Source of the DNA: Nemertoderma westbladi | Taxonomy: Eukaryota > Xenacoelomorpha > Nemertodermatida > Nemertodermatidae | DNA: 61,717 bases | NCBI GenBank assembly: GCA_032718475.1 | Contig: JAUCBJ010003332.1 | Location: forward strand, 1 to 61,717 | Direction: 5' to 3' | Shown here: positions 48,101 through 59,764 of the stretch, in pieces | Layout of the letters: each line of letters starts with the position of its first letter | Numbering within the stretch: the stretch's first letter is position 1 | Program-made: the position numbers and the translations under genes | Notes under the pieces: model-generated | The model's input: the letters and a program-made list of their open reading frames with translations, nothing else | Told to the model about the DNA's origin: nothing | Database searches by the model: none

Positions 48101-48947
48101 CGTCATACTTTATGAGCAGTCCCCTAGGTCCCTGCTTCTTTCGTCATAATTTATGAGCAGTCCCCCTAGGTCCCTCCTTCTATCGTCATACTTTATGAGC
48201 AGTCCCCCTAGGTCCCTCCTTCTATCGTCATACTTTATGAGCAGTCCACTAGGTCCCTCCTTCTCACGTCATACTTTATGAGCAGTCCCCTAGGTCCCTC
48301 CTTCTCTCGTCATACTTTATGAGCAGTCCACTAGGTCCCTCCTTCTATCGTCATACTTTATGAGCAGTCCCCTAGGTCCCTGCTTCTTTCGTCATAATTT
48401 ATGAGCAGGCCCCCTATGTCCCTCCTTCTATCGTCATACTTCATGAGCAGTCCACTAGGTCCCTCCTTCTATCATCATACTTTATGAGCATTCAACTAGG
48501 TCCCTCCTTCTTTCGTCACTACTTCATGAGCAGTCCACTAGGTCCCTCCTTCTCTCGTCATACTTTATGAGCAGTCCCCTAGGTCCCTGCTTCTTTCGTC
48601 ATACTTTATGAGCAGTCCCCTAGGTCCTTGCTTCTTTCGTCATAATTTATGAGCAGTCCCCCTAGGTCCCTCCTTCTATCGTCATACTTTATGAGCAGTC
48701 CCCCTAGGTCCCTCCTTCTATCGTCATACTTTATGAGCAGTCCACTAGGTCCCTCCTTCTCACGTCATACTTTATGAGCAGTCCCCTAGGTCCCTCCTTC
48801 TCTCGTCATACTTTATGAGCAGTCCACTAGGTCCCTCCTTCTATCGTCATACTTTATGAGCAGTCCCCTAGGTCCCTGCTTCTTTCGTCATAATTTATGA
48901 GCAGGCCCCCTATGTCCCTCCTTCTATCGTCATACTTCATGAGCAGT
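45167..48947 (+). repeat. 3.7-3.8-kb block, copy 2 of 3
   Basis: Relative to copy 3 it has one additional 577-bp unit (anchors 46273, 46850, 47427) and has lost one monomer directly after 47427. This exactly explains why the marker offset changes from 3,781 to 3,245 (3,781 - 577 + 41). Confidence 0.85.
46273..47426 (+). repeat. 577-bp 14-monomer unit, two tandem copies
   Basis: Anchors CAATCTACTAGG at 46273, 46850 and 47427 are 577 bases apart each time. The two copies read the same apart from a CG to CA change in the monomer at about 47040. Confidence 0.9.
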
Positions 48948-51900
48948 CCACTAGGTCCCTCCTTCTATCGTCATACTTTATGAGCAGTCCCCTAGGTCCC
49001 TGCTTCTCTCGTCATACTTTATGAGCAGTCCCCTAGGTCCCTCCTTCTATCGTCATACTTTGTGAGCAGTCCACTAGGTCCCTCCTTCTATCGTCATACT
49101 TTATGAGCAGTCCACTAGGTCCCTCCTTCTATCGTCATACTTTATGAGCAGTCCACTAGGTCCCTCATTCTCTCGTCATACTTTATGAGCAGTCCACTAG
49201 GTCCCTCCTTCTCTCGTCATACTTTATGAGCAGTCCCCTAGGTCCCTGCTTCTTTCGTCATAATTTATGAGCAGTCCCGTAGGTCCCTCCTTCTCTCGTC
49301 ATACTTCATGAGCAGTCCACTAGGTCCCTCCTTCTCTCGTCATACTTTATGAGCAGTCCCCTAGGTCCCTCCTTCTCTCGTCATACTTTATGAGCAGTCC
49401 ACTAGGTCCCTCCTTCTATCGTCATACTTTATGAGCAGTCCCCTAGGTCCCTGCTTCTTTCGTCATAATTTATGAGCAGGCCCCCTAGGTCCCTCCTTCT
49501 TTCGTCATACTTTATGAGCAGTCCCCTAGGTCCCTCCTTCTCTCGTCATACTTTATGAGCAGTCCCCTAGGTCCCTGCTTGTTTCGTCATAATTTATGAG
49601 CAGTCCACTAGGTCCCTCCTTCTATCGTCATACTTTATGAGCAGTCCACCAGGTCCCTCCTTCTATCGTCATACTTTTTGAGCAGTCCACTAGGTCCCTC
49701 CTTCTGTCGTCATACTTTATGAGCAGTCCACTAGGTCCCTCCTTCTCTCGTCATACTTTATGAGCAGTCCCCTAGGTCCCTGCTTCTTTCGTCATAATTT
49801 ATGAGCAGTCCCCTACGTCCCTCCTTCTCTCTTCATACTTTATGAGCAGTCCCCTACGTCCCTCCTTCTCTCTTCATACTTTATGAGCAGTCCACTAGGT
49901 CCCTCCTTCTATCGTCATACTTTATGAGCAGTCCCCTAGGTCCCTGCTTCTTTCGTCATAATTTATGAGCAGTCCCCCTAGGTCCCTGCTTCTTTCGTCA
50001 TAATTTATGAGCAGTCCCCCTAGGTCCCTGCTTCCCTCGTCATACTTTATAAGCAATCTACTAGGTCCCTCCTTCTATCGTTATACTTTATGAGCAGTCC
50101 ACTAGGTCCCTCCTTCTATCGTCATACTTTACGAGCATTCAACTAGGTCCCTCCTTCTATCGTCATACTTTATGAGCAGTCCACTAGGTCCCTCCTTCTA
50201 TCGTCATACTTTATGAGCAGTCCACCAGGTCCCTCCTTCTATCGTCATACTTTTTGAGCAGTCCACTAGGTCCCTCCTTCTGTCGTCATACTTTATGAGC
50301 AGTCCACTAGGTCCCTCCTTCTCTCGTCATACTTTATGAGCAGTCCCCTAGGTCCCTGCTTCTTTCGTCATAATTTATGAGCAGTCCCCCTAGGTCCCTC
50401 CTTCTCTCGTCATACTTTATGAGCAGTCCCCTACGTCCCTCCTTCTCTCTTCATACTTTATGAGCAGTCCACTAGGTCCCTCCTTCTATCGTCATACTTT
50501 ATGAGCAGTCCCCTAGGTCCCTGCTTCTTTCGTCATAATTTATGAGCAGTCCCCCTAGGTCCCTGCTTCTTTCGTCATAATTTATGAGCAGTCCCCCTAG
50601 GTCCCTGCTTCCCTCGTCATACTTTATAAGCAATCTACTAGGTCCCTCCTTCTATCGTTATACTTTATGAGCAGTCCACTAGGTCCCTCCTTCTATCGTC
50701 ATACTTTACGAGCATTCAACTAGGTCCCTCCTTCTATCGTCATACTTTATGAGCAGTCAACTAGGTCCCGGCTTCTATCGTCATACTTTACGAGCATTCA
50801 ACTAGGTCCCTCCTTCTATCGTCATACTTTATGAGCAGTCCACTAGGTCCCTGCTACCCTCGCCATACTTTATAAGCAGTTCACTATGTCCCTCCTTCTA
50901 TCGTCAAGCAGTCAACTAGGTCCCGGCTTCTATCGTCATACTTTACGAGCATTCAACTAGGTCCCTCTTTCTCTCGTAACTACTTTATGAGCAGTCCCCT
51001 AGGTCCCTGCTTCTCTCGTCATACTTTATAAGCAATCTACTAAGTCCCGGCTTCTATCGTGATATTTTATGAGCAGTCCACTAGGTCCCTCCTTCTATCG
51101 TCATGCTTTATGAGCAGTCCACTAGGTCCCTCCTTCTATCGTCATACTTCATGAGCAGTCCACTAGGTCCCGTCTTCTATCGTCATACTTTATAAGCAGT
51201 CCACTATGTCCCTCCTTCTATCGTCATACTTCATGAGCAGTCCACTAGGTCCCTCCTTCTATCATCATACTTTATGAGCATTCAACTAGGTCCCTCCTTC
51301 TTTCGTCACTACTTCATGAGCAGTCCACTAGGTCCCTCCTTATCTCGTCATACTTTATGAGCAGTCCCCTAGGTCCCTGCTTCTTTCGTCATAATTTATG
51401 AGCAGTCCCCCTAGGTCCCTCCTTCTATCGTCATACTTTATGAGCAGTCTCCTAGGTCCCTGCTTCTCTCGTCATACTTTATGAGCAGTCCCCCTAGGTC
51501 CCTGCTTCTTTCGTCATACTTTATGAGCAGTCCCCTAGGTCCTTGCTTCTTTCGTCATAATTTATGAGCAGTCCCCCTAGGTCCCTCCTTCTATCGTCAT
51601 ACTTTATGAGCAGTCCCCCTAGGTCCCTCCTTCTATCGTCATACTTTATGAGCAGTCCACTAGGTCCCTCCTTCTCACGTCATACTTTATGAGCAGTCCC
51701 CTAGGTCCCTCCTTCTCTCGTCATACTTTATGAGCAGTCCACTAGGTCCCTCCTTCTATCGTCATACTTTAAGAGCAGTCCCCTAGGTCCCTGCTTCTTT
51801 CGTCATAATTTATGAGCAGGCCCCCTATGTCCCTCCTTCTATCGTCATACTTCATGAGCAGTCCACTAGGTCCCTCCTTCTATCATCATACTTTATGAGC

Positions 51901-51970
51901 ATTCAACTAGGTCCCTCCTTCTTTCGTCACTACTTCATGAGCAGTCCACTAGGTCCCTCCTTCTCTCGTC
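48948..51970 (+). repeat. 3.7-3.8-kb block, copy 3 of 3 (shorter)
   Basis: Follows copy 2 to about 51970, then switches to the sequence type of 32.5-36.4 kb (CCCGGC monomer then the CCCCCTTGG monomer at 52324). It carries a single substitution, GCTTCTCTCG for GCTTCCCTCG, just before CAATCTACTAAG at 51033. Confidence 0.8.
50054..50630 (+). repeat. 577-bp 14-monomer unit, one copy
   Basis: CAATCTACTAGG at 50054 and 50631, with the same internal variant order as the units at 30605 and 46273. Confidence 0.9.
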
Positions 51971-54900
51971 ATACTTTATGAGCAGTCCCCTAGGTCCCTG
52001 CTTCTTTCGTCATAATTTATGAGCAGTCCACTAGGTCCCGGCTTCTATCGTCATACTTTATGAGCAGTCCCCCTAGGTCCCTCCTTCTATCGTCATACTT
52101 TATGAGCAGTCCCCCTAGGTCCCTCCTTCTATCGTCATACTTTATGAGCAGTCCCCTAGGTCCCTGCTTCTCTCGTTATACTTTATGAGCAGTCCCCCTA
52201 GGTCCCTGCTTCTTTCGTCATACTTTATGAGCAGTCCCCTAGGTCCCTGCTTCTTTCGTCATAATTTATGAGCAGTCCCCCTAGGTCCCTCCTTCTATCG
52301 TCATACTTTATGAGCAGTCCCCCTTGGTCCCTCCTTCTATCGTCATACTTTATGAGCAGTCCACTAGGTCCCTGCTTCTCTGGTCATACTTTATGAGCAG
52401 TCCCCTAGGTCCCTCCTTCTCTCGTCATACTTCATGAGCAGTCCACTAGGTCCCTCCTTCTCTCGTCATACTTTATGAGCAGTCCCCTAGGTCCCTCCTT
52501 CTCTCGTCATACTTTATGAGCAGTCCACTAGGTCCCTCCTTCTATCGTCATACTTTATGAGCAGTCCCCTAGGTCCCTCCTTCTCTCGTCATACTTTATG
52601 AGCAGTCCACTAGGTCCCTCCTTCTATCGTCATACTTTATGAGCAGTCCCCTAGGTCCCTGCTTCTTTCGTCATAATTTATGAGCAGGCCCCCTAGGTCC
52701 CTCCTTCTCTCGTCATTCTTTATGAGCAGTCCCCTAGGTCCCTCCTTCTCTTGTCATACTTTATGAGCAGTCCCCTAGGTCCCTGCTTGTTTCGTCATAA
52801 TTTATGAGCAGTCCACTAGGTCCCTCCTTCTATCGTCATAATTTATGAGCAGTCCACTAGGTCCCTCCTTCTATCGTCATACTTTTTGAGCAGTCCACTA
52901 GGTCCCTCCTTCTGTCGTCATACTTTATGAGCAGTCCACTAGGTCCCTCCTTCTCTCGTCATACTTTATGAGCAGTCCCCTAGGTCCCTGCTTCTTTCGT
53001 CATAATTTATGAGCAGTCCCCGTAGGTCCCTCCTTCTCTCGTCATACTTTATGAGCAGTCCCCTACGTCCCTCCTTCTCTCTTCATACTTTATGAGCAGT
53101 CCACTAGGTCCCTCCTTCTATCGTCATACTTTATGAGCAGTCCCCTAGGTCCCTGCTTCTTTCGTCATAATTTATGAGCAGTCCCCCTAGGTCCCTGCTT
53201 CTTTCGTCATAATTTATGAGCAGTCCCCCTAGGTCCCTGCTTCCCTCGTCATACTTTATAAGCAATCTACTAGGTCCCTCCTTCTATCGTTATACTTTAT
53301 GAGCAGTCCACTAGGTCCCTCCTTCTATCGTCATACTTTACGAGCATTCAACTAGGTCCCTCCTTCTATCGTCATACTTTATGAGCAGTCAACTAGGTCC
53401 CGGCTTCTATCGTCATACTTTACGAGCATTCAACTAGGTCCCTCCTTCTATCGTCATACTTTATGAGCAGTCCACTAGGTCCCTGCTACCCTCGCCATAC
53501 TTTATAAGCAGTTCACTATGTCCCTCCTTCTATCGTCAAGCAGTCAACTAGGTCCCGGCTTCTATCGTCATACTTTACGAGCATTCAACTAGGTCCCTCT
53601 TTCTCTCGTAACTACTTTATGAGCAGTCCCCTAGGTCCCTGCTTCCCTCGTCATACTTTATAAGCAATCTACTAAGTCCCGGCTTCTATCGTGATATTTT
53701 ATGAGCAGTCCACTAGGTCCATCCTTCTATCGTCATGCTTTATGAGCAGTCCACTAGGTCCCTCCTTCTATCGTCATACTTCATGAGCAGTCCACTAGGT
53801 CCCGTCTTCTATCGTCATACTTTATAAGCAGTCCACTATGTCCCTCCTTCTATCGTCATACTTCATGAGCAGTCCACTAGGTCCCTCCTTCTATCATCAT
53901 ACTTTATGAGCATTCAACTAGGTCCCTCCTTCTTTCGTCACTACTTCATGAGCAGTCCACTAGGTCCCTCCTTATCTCGTCATACTTTATGAGCAGTCCC
54001 CTAGGTCCCTGCTTCTTTCGTCATAATTTATGAGCAGTCCCCCTAGGTCCCTCCTTCTATCGTCATACTTTATGAGCAGTCCCCTAGGTCCCTGCTTCTC
54101 TCGTCATACTTTATGAGCAGTCCCCCTAGGTCCCTGCTTCTTTCGTCATACTTTATGAGCAGTCCCCTAGGTCCTTGCTTCTTTCGTCATAATTTATGAG
54201 CAGTCCCCCTAGGTCCCTCCTTCTATCGTCATACTTTATGAGCAGTCCCCCTAGGTCCCTCCTTCTATCGTCATACTTTATGAGCAGTCCACTAGGTCCC
54301 TCCTTCTCACGTCATACTTTATGAGCAGTCCCCTAGGTCCCTCCTTCTCTCGTCATACTTTATGAGCAGTCCACTAGGTCCCTCCTTCTATCGTCATACT
54401 TTATGAGCAGTCCCCTAGGTCCCTGCTTCTTTCGTCATAATTTATGAGCAGGCCCCCTATGTCCCTCCTTCTATCGTCATACTTCATGAGCAGTCCACTA
54501 GGTCCCTCCTTCTATCATCATACTTTATGAGCATTCAACTAGGTCCCTCCTTCTTTCGTCACTACTTCATGAGCAGTCCACTAGGTCCCTCCTTCTCTCG
54601 TCATACTTTATGAGCAGTCCCCTAGGTCCCTGCTTCTTTCGTCATAATTTATGAGCAGTCCACTAGGTCCCGTCTTCTATCGTCATACTTTATGAGCAGT
54701 CCCCCTAGGTCCCTCCTTCTATCGTCATACTTTATGAGCAGTCCCCCTAGGTCCCTCCTTCTATCGTCATACTTTATGAGCAGTCCCCTAGGTCCCTGCT
54801 TCTCTCGTCATACTTTATGAGCAGTCCCCCTAGGTCCCTGCTTCTTTCGTCATACTTTATGAGCAGTCCCCTAGGTCCCTGCTTCTTTCGTCATAATTTA

Positions 54901-55460
54901 TGAGCAGTCCCCCTAGGTCCCTCCTTCTATCGTCATACTTTATGAGCAGTCCCCCTTGGTCCCTCCTTCTATCGTCATACTTTATGAGCAGTCCACTAGG
55001 TCCCTACTTCTCTGGTCATACTTTATGAGCAGTCCCCTAGGTCCCTCCTTCTCTCGTCATACTTCATGAGCAGTCCACTAGGTCCCTCCTTCTCTCGTCA
55101 TACTTTATGAGCAGTCCCCTAGGTCCCTCCTTCTCTCGTCATACTTTATGAGCAGTCCACTAGGTCCCTCCTTCTATCGTCATACTTTATGAGCAGTCCC
55201 CTAGGTCCCTCCTTCTCTCGTCATACTTTATGAGCAGTCCACTAGGTCCCTCCTTCTATTGTCATACTTTATGAGCAGTCCCCTAGGTCCCTGCTTCTTT
55301 CGTCATAATTTATGAGCAGGCCCCCTAGGTCCCTCCTTCTCTCGTCATTCTTTATGAGCAGTCCCCTAGGTCCCTCCTTCTCTTGTCATACTTTATGAGC
55401 AGTCCCCTAGGTCCCTGCTTGTTTCGTCATAATTTATGAGCAGTCCACTAGGTCCCTCCT
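50205..55460 (+). repeat. 2,632-bp tandem duplication, two copies
   Basis: Markers at 50631/53263 (CAATCTACTAGG), 50853/53485 (GCTACCCTCGCC), 51033/53665 (CAATCTACTAAG) and 52324/54956 (CCCCCTTGG) are all 2,632 bases apart. The junction is near 52.84 kb. These two copies correspond to the two copies of the 2,917-bp-period pair near 31-36 kb but with a different spacing. Confidence 0.85.
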
Positions 55461-58400
55461 TCTATCGTCATACTTTATGAGCAGTCCACTAGGTCCCTCC
55501 TTCTATCGTCATACTTTTTGAGCAGTCCACTAGGTCCCTCCTTCTGTCGTCATACTTTATGAGCAGTCCACTAGGTCCCTCCTTCTCTCGTCATACTTTA
55601 TGAGCAGTCCCCTAGGTCCCTGCTTCTTTCGTCATAATTTATGAGCAGTCCACTAGGTCCCTCCTTCTCTCGTCATACTTTATGAGCAGTCCCCTAGGTC
55701 CCTGCTTCTTTCGTCATAATTTATGAGCAGTCCACTAGGTCCCTGCTTCTATCGTCATACTTTATGAGCAGTCCACCAGGTCCCTCCTCCTATCGTCATA
55801 CTTTTTGAGCAGTCCACGAGGTCCCTCCTTCTCTCGTCATACTTTATGAGCAGTCCCCTACGTCCCTCCTTCTCTCTTCATACTTTATGAGCAGTCCACT
55901 AGGTCCCTCCTTCTATCGTCATACTTTATGAGCAGTCCCCCTAGGTCCCTCCTTCTATCGTCATACTTTATGAGCAGTCCCCCTAGGTCCCTCCTATCGT
56001 CATACTTTATGAGCAGTCCACTAGGTCCCTGCTTCTCTCGTCATACTTTATGAGCATTCCCCTAGGTCCCTGCTTCTTTCGTCATAATTTATGAGCAGTC
56101 CCCCTAGGTCCCTCCTTCTATCGTTATACTTTATGAGCAGTCCCCTAGGTCCCTGCTTCTCTCGTCATACTTTATGAGCAGTCCCCCTAGGTCCCTGCTT
56201 CTTTCGTCATACTTTATGAGCAGTCCCCTAGGTCCTTGCTTCTTTCGTCATAATTTATGAGCAGTCCCCCTAGGTCCCTCCTTCTATCGTCATACTTTAT
56301 GAGCAGTCCCCCTAGGTCCCTCCTTCTATCGTCATACTTTATGAGCAGTCCACTAGGTCCCTGCTTCTCTCGTCATACTTTATGAGCAGTCCCCTAGGTC
56401 CCTCCTTCTCTCGTCATACTTCATGAGCAGTCCACTAGGTCCCTCCTTCTCACGTCATACTTTATGAGCAGTCCCCTAGGTCCCTCCTTCTCTCGTCATA
56501 CTTTATGAGCAGTCCACTAGGTCCCTCCTTCTATCGTCATACTTTATGAGCAGTCCCCTAGGTCCCTGCTTCTTTCGTCATAATTTATGAGCAGGCCCCC
56601 TATGTCCCTCCTTCTATCGTCATACTTCATGAGCAGTCCACTAGGTCCCTCCTTCTATCATCATACTTTATGAGCATTCAACTAGGTCCCTCCTTCTTTC
56701 GTCACTACTTCATGAGCAGTCCCCCTAGGTCCCTCCTTCTATCGTCATACTTTATGAGCAGTCCCCCTAGGTCCCTCCTTCTATCGTCATACTTTATGAG
56801 CAGTCCCCTAGGTCCCTGCTTCTCTTGTCATACTTTATGAGCAGTCCCCCTAGGTCCCTGCTTCTTTCGTCATACTTTATGAGCAGTCCCCTAGGTCCCT
56901 GCTTCTTTCGTCATAATTTATGAGCAGTCCCCCTAGGTCCCTCCTTCTATCGTCATACTTTATGAGCAGTCCCCCTAGGTCCCTCCTTCTATCGTCATAC
57001 TTTATGAGCAGTCCACTAGGTCCCTGCTTCTCTGGTCATACTTTATGAGCAGTCCCCTAGGTCCCTCCTTCTCTCGTCATACTTCATGAGCAGTCCACTA
57101 GGTCCCTCCTTCTCTCGTCATACTTTATGAGCAGTCCCCTAGGTCCCTCCTTCTCTCGTCATACTTTATGAGCAGTCCACTAGGTCCCTCCTTCTATCGT
57201 CATACTTTATGAGCAGTCCCCTAGGTCCCTCCTTCTCTCGTCATACTTTATGAGCAGTCCACTAGGTCCCTCCTTCTATCGTCATACTTTATGAGCAGTC
57301 CCCTAGGTCCCTGCTTCTTTCGTCATAATTTATGAGCAGGCCCCCTAGGTCCCTCCTTCTCTCGTCATTCTTTATGAGCAGTCCCCTAGGTCCCTCCTTC
57401 TCTTGTCATACTTTATGAGCAGTCCCCTAGGTCCCTGCTTGTTTCGTCATAATTTATGAGCAGTCCACTAGGTCCCTCCTTCTATCGTCATACTTTATGA
57501 GCAGTCCACTAGGTCCCTCCTTCTATCGTCATACTTTTTGAGCAGTCCACTAGGTCCCTCCTTCTGTCGTCATACTTTATGAGCAGTCCACTAGGTCCCT
57601 CCTTCTCTCGTCATACTTTATGAGCAGTCCCCTAGGTCCCTGCTTCTTTCGTCATAATTTATGAGCAGTCCACTAGGTCCCTCCTTCTCTCGTCATACTT
57701 TATGAGCAGTCCCCTAGGTCCCTGCTTCTTTCGTCATAATTTATGAGCTGTCCACTAGGTCCCTGCTTCTATCGTCATACTTTATGAGCAGTCCCCCTAG
57801 GTCCCTCCTTCTATCGTCATACTTTATGAGCAGTCCCCCTAGGTCCCTCCTATCGTCATACTTTATGAGCAGTCCACTAGGTCCCTGCTTCTCTCGTCAT
57901 ACTTTATGAGCAGTCCCCTAGGTCCCTCCTTCTCTCGTCATACTTCATGAGCAGTCCACTAGGTCCCTCCTTCTCTCGTCATACTTTATGAGCAGTCCCC
58001 TAGGTCGCTCCTTCTCTCGTCATACTTTATGAGCAGTCCACTAGGTCCCTCCTTCTATCGTCATACTTTATGAGCAGTCCCCTAGGTCCCTGCTTCTTTC
58101 GTCATACTTTATGAGCAGTCCACTAGGTCCCTGCTTCTCTCGTCATACTTTATGAGCAGTCCCCTAGGTCCCTCCTTCTCTCGTCATACTTTATGAGCAG
58201 TCCACTAGGTCCCTCCTTCTCTCGTCATACTTTATGAGCAGTCCCCTAGGTCCCTCCTTCTCTCGTCATACTTTATGAGCAGTCCACTAGGTTCCTCCTT
58301 CTCTCGTCATACTTTATGATCAGTCCCCTAGGTCCCTCCTTCTCTCGTCATACTTTATGAGCAGTCCACTAGGTCCCTCCTTCTATCGTCATACTTTATG

Positions 58401-59097
58401 AGCAGTCCACTAGGTCCCTCCTTCTATCGTCATACTTTATGAGCAGTCCACTAGGTCCCTCCTTCTCTCGTCATACTTTATGAGCAGTCCCCTAGGTCCC
58501 TCCTTCTCTCGTCATACTTTATGAGCAGTCCACTAGGTCCCTCCTTCTATCGTCATACTTTATGAGCAGTCCCCTAGGTCCCTCCTTCTCTCGTCATACT
58601 TTATGAGCAGTCCACTAGGTCCCTCCTTCTCTCGTCATACTTCATGAGCAGTCCACTAGGTCCCTCCTTCTCTCGTCATACTTTATGAGCAGTCCACTAG
58701 GTCCCTCCTTCTCTCGTCATACTTTATGAGCAGTCCACTAGGTCCCTGGTTCTCTCGTCATACTTTATGAGCAGTCCCCTAGGTCCCTCCTTCTCTCGTC
58801 ATACTTCATGAACAGTCCACTAGGTCCCTCCTTCTCTTGTCATACTTTATGAGCAGTCCCCTAGGTCCCTGCTTCTTTGGTCATAATTTATGAGCAGTCC
58901 ACTAGGTCCCGGCTTCTATCGTCATACTTTATGAGCAGTCCACCAGGTCCCTCCTTCTATCGTCATACTTTTTGAGCAGTCCACTAGGTCCCTCCTTCTC
59001 TCGTCATACTTTATGAGCAGTCCCCTACGTCCCTCCTTCTCTCTTCATACTTTATGAGCAGTCCACTAGGTCCCTCCTTCTATCGTCATACTTTATG
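52865..59097 (+). repeat. Long-range duplicated segment, right member (6.2 kb)
   Basis: Partner of 33700-40300. Relative to the left member it lacks five monomers near 55.6 kb, three monomers at about 56719 (a CCACTTGGTCCCGGC-containing stretch present at 37.76-37.88 kb) and one CATTCTTT monomer near 57.36 kb. Shared single-copy oddities such as GATCAG and TTTGGTCATAA make independent origin very unlikely. Confidence 0.9.
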
Positions 59098-59764
59098 AGC
59101 AGTCCACTAGGTCCCTGCTTCCCTCGTCATACTTTATGAGCAGTCCACTAGGTCCCTCCTTCTCTCGTCATACTTTATGAGCAGTCCACTAGGTCCCTCC
59201 TTCTATCGTCATACTTTATGAGCAGTCCACTAGGTCCCTCCTTCTATCGTCATACTTTATGAGCAGTCCCCTAGGTCCCTGCTTCTTTCGTCATAATTTA
59301 TGAGCAGGCCCCCTAGGTCCCTCCTTCTCTCGTCATACTTTATGAGCAGTCCCCTAGGTCCCTCCTTCTCTCGTCATACTTTATGAGCAGTCCCCTACGT
59401 CCCTCCTTCTCTCTTCATACTTTATGAGCAGTCCACTAGGTCCCTCCTTCTATCGTCATACTTTATGAGCAGTCCACTAGGTCCCTGCTTCCCTCGTCAT
59501 ACTTTATGAGCAGTCCACTAGGTCCCTCCTTCTCTCGTCATACTTTATGAGCAGTCCACTAGGTCCCTCCTTCTATCGTCATACTTTATGAGCAGTCCAC
59601 TAGGTCCCTCCTTCTATCGTCATACTTTATGAGCAGTCCCCTAGGTCCCTGCTTCTTTCGTCATAATTTATGAGCAGGCCCCCTAGGTCCCTCCTTCTCT
59701 CGTCATTCTTTATGAGCAGTCCCCTAGGTCCCTCCTTCTCTTGTCATACTTTATGAGCAGTCCC
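59025..59764 (+). repeat. 370-bp nine-monomer tandem duplication
   Basis: The CCTACGT / CTCTTCATAC / GCTTCCCTCG / GGCCCCCTAGG order occurs twice, offset 370 bases (CCTACGT ending at 59030 and 59400). Confidence 0.8.
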
